DNA of 64,000 nt, from NCBI GenBank assembly GCA_034687125.1, contig JAQGBZ010000357.1, positions 1 through 64,000 on the forward strand. The letters are read 5' to 3'. Origin of the DNA: Neelides folsomi (lineage: Eukaryota; Arthropoda; Collembola; Neelipleona; Neelidae). Numbering within the stretch: the first letter of the stretch is position 1; the number at the start of each line of letters is the position of its first letter. Below the pieces are notes generated by a model, which had not been told where the DNA came from, ran no database searches, and worked only from the letters and a program-made list of their open reading frames with translations. This document shows positions 55,301 to 64,000 of this stretch, one piece after another. A program made the position numbers and the translations under genes.

Positions 55301-58300
55301 CAAAACGACCAGACTTGTAGACCAAGGAATAGCAAAATGGACCTTAATATAATGTTAAGAGTTCAAATAATCATCACGTCTCTCGCGCCTATCCACATCA
55401 TAATTTACTCTTTTTATCTTTATTAAGGTAGTCTTTACTTCATAAAGGAACAATTAAGATTTTCATTCTTAACTTTATCATTTATTCTCAACTTCATATC
55501 TCTAACCAATTGAGATAAACGGGCCACGTTTTTATGTCCTTCTCTTACTTTTACAACTGGTTATTTTTAATGTCAAAGTCAAACCACTTTTTGGACAAAT
55601 GTAACAAAGTTTAATGTTAGGAATAAGTCATTTTCCTTTCAATCGACCAGAGGGACAATCATTGAAGCAAATGTAATTGAGAAATTAAATTATTTAATTG
55701 AAAATCCAATACATATTCCATTTTATCTGATAAAATTTTGATATTAGCGTCGTACGTCATCATTAATCATTTGCTACTGGAATATAAACAACAAGAAAGG
55801 ACAAATAAGTATACCTACCTTATAGTATGAATGAAAAAAACAAACACAATATAAAAAAGATACTAAGAATTCCTACAAATATGAAAAATACATTTCAAAA
55901 AACTACAACTAACTTTCGAATAAATATTATTTATTTTTTATTAATTCAAAAGAAATTAATTTAAATTAAATTTGACGATGAAAGTTGCAAAAGTATTTGA
56001 GTACTAATTGTACTTAAACAGAAAGAAAGTATTATGCACTACACTCTAAAAATGATTGTTATAATTTATAAATTAAAACAATAATAATTACTAAGTTCAG
56101 TATGTATTAGTCATACTTATAATCAAAAATAATGCCGTTCTTAATTAATTATTTATTACAAGTACAAGTATGACATTTAATATCAATAATGGAAATGGAT
56201 CAATATTCTAAATTATGACTTCCTGAATTAATTCAATATGAATAAAATTTAGGGCCATTTTCTCGAATATGACTGAATATGCCATTTGAGGTAAAGTAAT
56301 AAATAAATAAATGAGTACGCCCTTAGTGGAGATTCTCACTTCATAAAATTTCCTTTTGATTATCCAATTAATATCCTCCATCAAATCCCTCGGCTCATAT
56401 ACATATAGAAATGTGTGTAATTGGGTGTAATACTAAAATATGCAAAAGAAATATGGTGAAACAGGGAAAGGTTTATGAATGCAATCGTTCAGTAATGTAT
56501 TGCGTGGAGACACGAGTCAAGTGAGTTACACAAGGAAAGAAGTGTATTGTTAATCACGCAAATCAATTATGTAGTCTTTGGTTAGTAATCCCTTCTATTC
56601 CTCCCGTGTATTTATGTGAAAATGGATTTTGAGCCGAGTCGATGAGGGAACTTCACACTAGGAACCTACAATGTAACACATTTAGGCCCATGAAAAATTT
56701 AGTATTAATTGTCTCCACCGAAGGAAAAAGGTTTAAGCTGTATCATAAAACATTTTATGTTTTTCTTTTAAGAGTGATTCATTTGAAGATAGTGGGGCTG
56801 GAAGGGAAGAGTCGTAAAGGTAGTCGGTAGAGACGTAGAGAGTCAATTAAGTTAATATTCCTTTTTCGAGCGACTCGGAGGCGGGAGCGGCTTAGCGGAA
56901 TTGGAGTGGTGGACTCGGACGGACTCACTCGACAGCGGAATCAAGACAGAATGGGAAATGTATTTTTAAAGTCGGGTGATCCCTTGGTATCTCCTTTCTT
57001 ATTCCGAGTGACCGCCGATAAATAACCAACTAGGTAGTTTCTGACAACCGGGCACTTTGTAGTTCTCGAGGTTATATCACGACGGCGGACAGCGAGCAGG
57101 CGGCAGTAAAGGCTCCCTATGTTCAATAATTTAATGTGACAATGGTGAATGCAATACCAACGAGGGGCTCCACCACTCCCATCAGAAGAGAAACATTCTG
57201 GCCGAAGTGGCCCCGAGAAATCCTACATTTTTTCCCTCTAAATTCCAATTCTCTGGAAAGGAAAATAAATGTTTTGCTATGGTCCAACTTTAGGGTTATG
57301 GCTCTAGCCTTACTCGAACATGTGCTGAACTGCCGTACTTTATCTTTTCCTCTGAGAGAAAGAAGCGGTTGAGAGAGTGAGCAAAGGACAAATACACATC
57401 GCATCACGGACGGAGCATCTCAACGTGACATGGATGTCAACACAACAACTTTCTCTCTCGTGCAAAAAATAAGCCACAGAAGTGTGAAGTCAATTCGGTG
57501 ATTACGAAGAGGTTTCCAACTTACCACTTTCCCTTTCAACTTTATCTCTTCCTTCTAATCACAAACAAAGATTTTTTCGATCCTCTTATTCCGCTCCCCA
57601 CTAAACAAACTTTCATTGGGAGGGGAAATTGTTTTCCTTTTAACTCGCGGCATTAAGAGAAATGTTTTACTATTATCCCGCTCACAATTTCTTCGCAACA
57701 ACAGCGGTTTTGGTCCTCCTTGAATTTAAATCCTTTGTCTTCCATCCTAGCAGAATGATTTATGTGGGACTCATTCACCGTCCCGCTCATTCACATGGGA
57801 GACATGAGAAAAAAGAACGCGTTTCTTAGATCTCATTTACAATTGAATTTGATCAATAGAGAAACTTTAGAGTGAAAGCAAACAGAAAGTTTTGGTGCTG
57901 ATGGGACCGGGGGCCGATTGGAACCCAAGGAATTGGAAAACTCGAACCCCGAATCTGTTATAGATGAGCCCTTCACAAGGAAGCAGAGTAAACCTTTTAT
58001 TTCATTTAAATTTATAAATGAAATAATCAATAGTCATTGAATTAAAGGGACGCGATTTCCAAACTTTCTCTTTGATTAGCATAAAACAAAATTATGCCCT
58101 CTAATTTCATGCAAACGAACTCATCATTTAGTAAACTTTAGGTTAAATTACGCAGAAGTATGGAAATGAGCATAGGATATTAATTGAATTACATCTCGTA
58201 ATTTCCTCATGTTTTAATGAGAAATAATGGGAACGTCATTAATTTGGAGAATTATCTCAAGAGAAGCATCACATGGACAAAAGCGGAAAAGAAAAAGGGC

Positions 58301-60736
58301 CGAGAACTTGTCTCCCAATGCTTCTCTTCAAACCGGATAATTTTTTTAACCTAAAAATTGTCCTCTGAGGAGGAAAAAAGAGAAGGAAAGTTTTGAAATA
58401 AAATACAGTGAGCAAGCCATGAATGTAATATGGTCGCTTACAAATCTAATTTATTTGGTCTCACAAGTTCAGTTCCCTCTTGTAGGACACGAGAAATAAA
58501 TGGATAATTCTTGAACGGGAGGAAGCTTGTAAAAATTTACCAAAAAGGAACACCGAGCTTAGCATTCAACCTCATATGTCGAGCTTAAATATAAAGAAAA
58601 ATATTTATAGAAGAGATGGATCTCGTGCATACGAGAATCATACAATCACACATCCACACAAGTGTTGTTGGCCAATACAAAAGTGGAATCGTGGAGGAAG
58701 AGACCTTTGGTGAAAGGTAATCTTCTCTCATCTTCAGAGGGAAAAAGTCTCTGGCGACCCGCCTCACAGCCGACACCCAGCTCTTAACTCATTCATTCCG
58801 CCATTCTTATTCAAATCACACCTAAAGTGAATGAATGTACAACAAAGGGAGGAATAATGATTTACAATGACAACCTTTAGACAGAGGCACGCAATAAATT
58901 TACATTCATGAAGACCTAACCGATATTTTACATTGGGATTCGCCCCGGCTTTCCTCCAGCATCCCTCACACAACCTCCGACTCCTGTTGGAGTCCAAACA
59001 AGGCACGGAAGGAAGCCTCCAGTACCACGAGACGAATCCATTTTATCTACATAAATACATGGTTACGACTTTATACAACGGGTTTCTTGAAAGCAGATGA
59101 AGGAGGTTTCCAACTTAAACCCCACCGAGACACATGCACCTACTACATACAACACATTTCTCCATAAGTAAATAAGGTACGTAGATATATATAGGCTAAG
59201 GCGGTGTAATGGATCCCCAAAGTGCAAATCCATTTGAAATTCCAGGCGTGACAATTTCTTGGGTAAAAACACTCTTTCTCTGAGTATGCCGAGAGGGAAG
59301 TTGAACTCCTAGCATTAGGACCCGTATGAACCATGTAGAGATTTCACTACTCTATTCACTCCGAATACTGATCTTATCTCCTTTCCCTCAAACCTCGAGT
59401 TTACATTATTACGAACCTTTATAGCTCTCGATTAAGGAAAAATCTAATAAGCCCTTCCCATTATAAAAATGCCAATTTTTTTAGAGGTCGAGTTGACATT
59501 CCTTCCAACCTTCAGACATTTTCATTGAGCCGATAAACTCCTGAGCTCTCTCAAATCAAAATAGCCCTTCAAATCCAATATCAATTAATTATCACCTTAA
59601 TTGAAAAGGATAGTCGTAACTAAAAGTATAAAGATTATTTTTCATTATCTTTATATTAGAATGGAGGCAATTTAAAATATTTAAAAATAGAACGTTACCA
59701 AACTTGCCACTTGCTATCTACTCGGTATAACAAATATCACAAATGGAATTTCTCCTTCTATTGAGGATTTGCATTGAAACATAATTTTTAATGAAAATAT
59801 TTTAAAAGTTATACAATATGGAAAAGCATTTCAGGAAATCACTCTCATACAAGAAAATTTTAATACAATTTAAAATGATCGAATTCGTATGACTTGAGTG
59901 TTACATTAAGACTCTCATATAAGAACACAGGTGTTAAATGGAGAATTGTATGAAGAAACTACTAGGAGAGAATTTAAATTCCCTCATTTAAATATTATTA
60001 AATATCAAGAGTCGGGGAACGTTTATTAAATTGGAAGGTTAGGAATAGTAAAGCCCAGAATTGTGTCAAGTCACTGTATCAAGGCGCCATAAGCTGAAAG
60101 AAGATAAAGCGAAAATAAAGTAAAGCATAGGATAAGCTTCATTTAAAATCCGAAATAGTAGAATGTATACCTGTAGTGTATCTATCATAGACCCTAGGTA
60201 AGTGTAACATCGTGTAGTCTTTATACTTAATACCAAGAATATCCCTGTTTAAAATTTTGGGGAAAAGTTAAGCTGAACTTGGATAGAGAATGGCCAATGG
60301 GGAAAAGTAACCTGAAGAGGATTCCTTTTCCATGTCAACGACTGTAAATGCTTCGAACCTCTTTCCTCAAGACCCATGTTCAACTCTTTCCTTTTCCCCA
60401 TCCTCCTCAAAAGTCAATAGTGTCCTATTCAAACTTTGGTCTTTGATTTGATTGTATCCGCTACCCACTTAAGCTTTCAACAGCTCGTTCTCCACTTTTC
60501 TTCCCTTTCTCCAAACCTCGAAACCTCTTTTATCCTAGAAAGAACACTTTCATGCTTACAAACTATAAGATTTTTACAATGCTCCTTTCTCTTCAATACC
60601 AAAATTGAACCAATTTATCACTCGAGTATGCTTCACACCTTATTCAATTATTTCTACCAGAAAAAATGTTATAAAAACTTCCCCTTACCATTCCTTATTA
60701 AATATTACAAGTAAGTGTAAAATCTTACATAACGTG

Positions 60737-60780
60737 CGTATAATAAATTAAATATATTTATCTATTTAATTTATTATACG
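60737..60780. repeat. Perfect inverted repeat, 18-bp arms
   Basis: CGTATAATAAATTAAATA at 60737-60754 is matched exactly in reverse complement at 60763-60780, with an 8-nt spacer. It is AT-rich, upstream of the CAMTA coding region. It could be a short MITE relic or a cruciform-prone site. Confidence 0.8.
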
Positions 60781-63700
60781 GGCAAGTACAAGTAATAAAT
60801 TTTGAATACAATTGAAGGGGGGTAATATGTGTTTTAATGTATATCAGAAGCACATAGAAGTTATAAGAAAAGTTCAAATTGTTGAATTTATATATTATGT
60901 ATAGGTGTTTTAACACGCATATCAAAGCTATTTTTGTTTATTTGTTAATCTGATGGAATTGTTGAAAACAATTTCCTGCTTAAGAGAATTCAAAAATGCG
61001 ATTGAACTCGTAATCCAAAGTAGGATTAAATTACAAAAATAAATGTATTTTTTATAAAAGATATTGAATCTATTTTGATTTTCCATAATGTAATGGTTGA
61101 ATTGATGGAAAAGTGATAAATGTTTATTTGGTCTACCATAGTGAGTGAGTGAGGGAAATATTTATTTGTGGGCGGTGTTGAATACATTTGAAGAATCTTC
61201 GATCTCTCCGCTTCCTCCTTATTCCTCTCACTGGTGTTAATAGAGAATTCTGAAGCCAATAAATCCGGTATTAGGTTCACGTTTGAGGGGGCCCCTAAGG
61301 GTCTGCCTCTACTTATTCTGAGTCTTATACAAGCTAATGTCTTGGGACCTCCTGAATACTCACCCGCCAGTCTGCTTCCCTCCCAGACGAACCGAGCCGA
61401 AGGAAAGAGGAAGAGCGGAAGGGAGTGATGAAAAGATGAGGAGGCGGAAGGAGTATAAGAGGTAGAGAAAAGTATAAGAAGCATCAGAGCACAAATCATC
61501 GGTCAGCGAAAATTGGAGTGAAAAATCCGCTGAGATTCACTCCTAAATAACTCCCAGAATACCAATAGTTTTTATATAGTGAGAGAACTGACATCGACAA
61601 CCGAACCATCAACTGAGACAGATAGGGCTGATAAGGAGGAGGAAAGATTTAGCCTTCATCCCCACTTGGAAATGGAAGGCAGGCTAAAAGCCAACACTTC
61701 ATGGAAATGAATTTCCCCGAGCTGGGCTCACTTGACTACATTTCCATTTCATCTTTTCCTGTGTGCTGCCCGGGAGAATGGAGTGGAGTGACCTGGACAA
61801 GACAACCGCCGAGACTCCCATATAAACCCTGCCCAAAGAAATAAAAATCGGGAAAATAATAAATTTTCTCCTTTATGGAGCATTTGGCACATTCATATCT
61901 GACCCCATTCGGGGACCGACTCATCTCCCCCGCCCTCGGACGTCTTAAAGGAGCCATCTCCACTTCTATATTCAAATCTTTAGCTCTCTTATTGAGATTT
62001 AAAGAACCTTTTTACATCGCTCCGCCCTCACCCCATGGCAGACGAGGAAGTCCATTATTTATTTCACCCGTGTTCTGGAAGGAGTAAGTGCCTAATGAAG
62101 CCCTTGAGTGGAATCGAGAAACATTTCTCCTCTCAGATTTCCTCTCTCAACATCGGCTACATTGTCCTCAATCTTCATATTTGGGTGATTAAATTGATAA
62201 AAGCAAAGTTGGGCCAGACCGAGCACATCGTGGACTCATCTCCGAGCAGAGATTTAATTAATTAATGAGCCCCGTTCCACATTTAGAGCCGTTTCGTGGA
62301 GTCTCTTCCGAGGTTCATCGTAAATATTGACACGAGACATCGCATTGCCATTGATAATTCCCTGGTTGAATTAGTGATTCCATTTGTCATGACTCTCAAA
62401 TTGGAGGTCTAATACCTACACTCCATTAATGGTAATGAGAGTTAATTGAGAATGGAACTCCAACTCTCAATGATTCCAAAATTAAGGAAATCCGATTCAA
62501 GGGACAATTCCTTATTACTCCCATGGAGGCCTTCATTATAGGCATAGCTAATTGTAGCAAATATCTGTATTTATGTATATTAGTTAGTTTTAATATGTAT
62601 TTAAGCCTGAAGTTTCAATCCCTCCGACTTTATATAATTAGAAGTAAAGATGGGAGGGTTTAAACGGCGCAGAGGTGACCTCAAAAACCAATTATAATTT
62701 AGAGATAAGATAGGGCCTCTCTCGTGTCTCCCCTTTATAATGGTGTATAGTTTATAATCTAGGACGATTGGCGAGAGAGCAAGTAAAAACAATTCTCTTG
62801 GTGAAAAGAAGAATGGGGCTCGGATGACGGGGAATTTCTTTTGAAAAATTCCTTATCGACCCACCAGAGAGAAAGTCTTAAAATAAGAGTCAGCTAAGTC
62901 CAACTATAATTCGAGCAGGATCCTTGACTTTCGATCCCACTTTCCGTTCTCGAAAAGGGAAAAAGAATGGGCGGTGGATGGTGTACATTTGGAGGAGCCT
63001 CCTACAACACTTAAGAACTCACTTTGAACGAAGAAAGGAGAAAGGATGGACAGGAAAGTCGTTGCTTTTTCTCTTTACTTCACTTACTTCACTTATTCCA
63101 CTACTTTTCCTAACTTAATAGCCAAGTGGGTACATAGGGAAAATAAATGCACGTAACGTGTACGTCCCTCTCCTTCACATCTTTCGCCGCCATAGAAGGA
63201 AGCAAAAAATTGGGGAAAACACTTTAGGCCCTCTTCGCTGAAATTCATGAGGACTAAGTTTTTTTACTCCTTTATATAACGCATTTACAATTTTAATATT
63301 TTCGAGACCGTCTCCTTTATATTTCTATTAAAGGAGAAACTTATCTTGGCAAAAGACAACATGGAATGGAGACCATGTCCGAAGTAAACTCCTAATATGC
63401 ATTATAAATAAACGATGTTGAAATAAATGAAAGTTAAACTAGGCCATGCACTCGCGTTCCTCCTCCTTTGAGATACACATACGACCATCCTTGGAACCAT
63501 TCTTCCAACTATAAGCTCTAAGATACAAACTTTCGGCTTGATTACCTAAATTAAACAATTTGTAAAACAAGCACTAGTCCTTTCTCTCGTGTATAATTCT
63601 GAGCAGATTCTGAAGCTTCCCAATCTAAAAGATTTATTTTGTAAACCTCTTTTTCACTTTCACAGATTTCATTATAAATTCATGTTTCAAACCCCAACTA

Positions 63701-64000
63701 CGTAGATTGCTCTCAGGTTTCTCGTTTCAACGTATACTAGAGAATACTTACATAGCGTGTCGAAGCCTCGATTAAAGATATGCCTTCTGTGACTTTAAAC
63801 TTTTACTTTTTATCTCTAGACTTTGTTCGCACTTCCAATTTAATTTATTTCATTGACGAAATTATAAATGGAACTTTTCTAATGTTTAAATCTCAATACA
63901 TAAATATACTATAGGTATATGTACCTATGCAAGTAATTTTGCATTGTTAATTAAACGGGTTAAAGATTTATTGAACAATTACCATAAGTTTGAAACGTAT

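Larger units (their letters stand above)
51793..64000. other. Upstream region of CAMTA, no coding exon recognised
   Basis: The 5'-most part of the gene (untranslated exon and promoter) should be here or beyond the window. GC/CpG-richer blocks at about 53300-55250, 56600-59600 and 61200-63200 are candidates; 56830-57430 is the richest in CpG. No protein family was recognised in any frame. Confidence 0.5.

Noticed and set aside
61026-61499. 157-codon minus-strand frame upstream of CAMTA
   Set aside because: No recognisable domain, low-complexity start and an overlapping plus-strand frame. At most part of it could be an untranslated exon.

Overview
The window is eukaryotic, AT-rich nuclear DNA from what looks like an arthropod. 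The encoded protein follows the insect/crustacean form of its family. Very long AT-rich introns with short hairpin transposons would suit a crustacean such as a copepod, but that placement is a guess. There is no operon structure, rRNA, CRISPR array or convincing tRNA.

One gene explains almost everything that can be supported: a CAMTA (calmodulin-binding transcription activator) on the minus strand. I could follow it from the start codon at 51694 to a TAG stop at 2169 through 21 coding exons. All 20 junctions keep phase, and the exon lengths sum to 3780 nt (1259 residues plus stop). Domain order is CG-1 DNA-binding domain (exons 2-6), low-complexity Ala/His/Gln/Ser-rich middle with an acidic patch (exons 7-9), IPT/TIG fold (exons 9-11), ankyrin repeats (exons 12-13), acidic linker (exons 14-17) and three IQ motifs plus a fourth IQ-like basic helix (exons 18-21). 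This is the complete family architecture. Nineteen introns are GT-AG and one (intron 9) appears to be GC-AG.

Layout: 1-2168 is 3' UTR and downstream flank. 2169-5383 is a compact 3' part with ten exons, where eight of the nine introns are under 500 bp. 5384-18660 carries the middle of the gene with introns of 0.06-3.8 kb. 18661-36089 carries the CG-1 exons separated by introns of up to 10.4 kb. 36090-51360 is one 15.3 kb intron. 51361-51792 is the first coding exon, with a 5' leader that begins at a strong splice acceptor and contains an 8-codon upstream ORF. 51793-64000 has no recognisable coding exon but must contain the promoter or at least one untranslated exon, unless these lie outside the window.

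The introns hold several small non-autonomous elements: a 0.69 kb foldback built from repeated GGGTAAC-like words with a second 0.1 kb hairpin element nested in it (14931-15617), a 144 bp TA-flanked MITE (33760-33903), and a GC-richer island that may be a tRNA-derived SINE (about 35385-35605). The remaining intron and flank DNA alternates between very AT-rich blocks and GC-richer, purine/pyrimidine-biased blocks. None of the open frames there resembles a protein I recognise.
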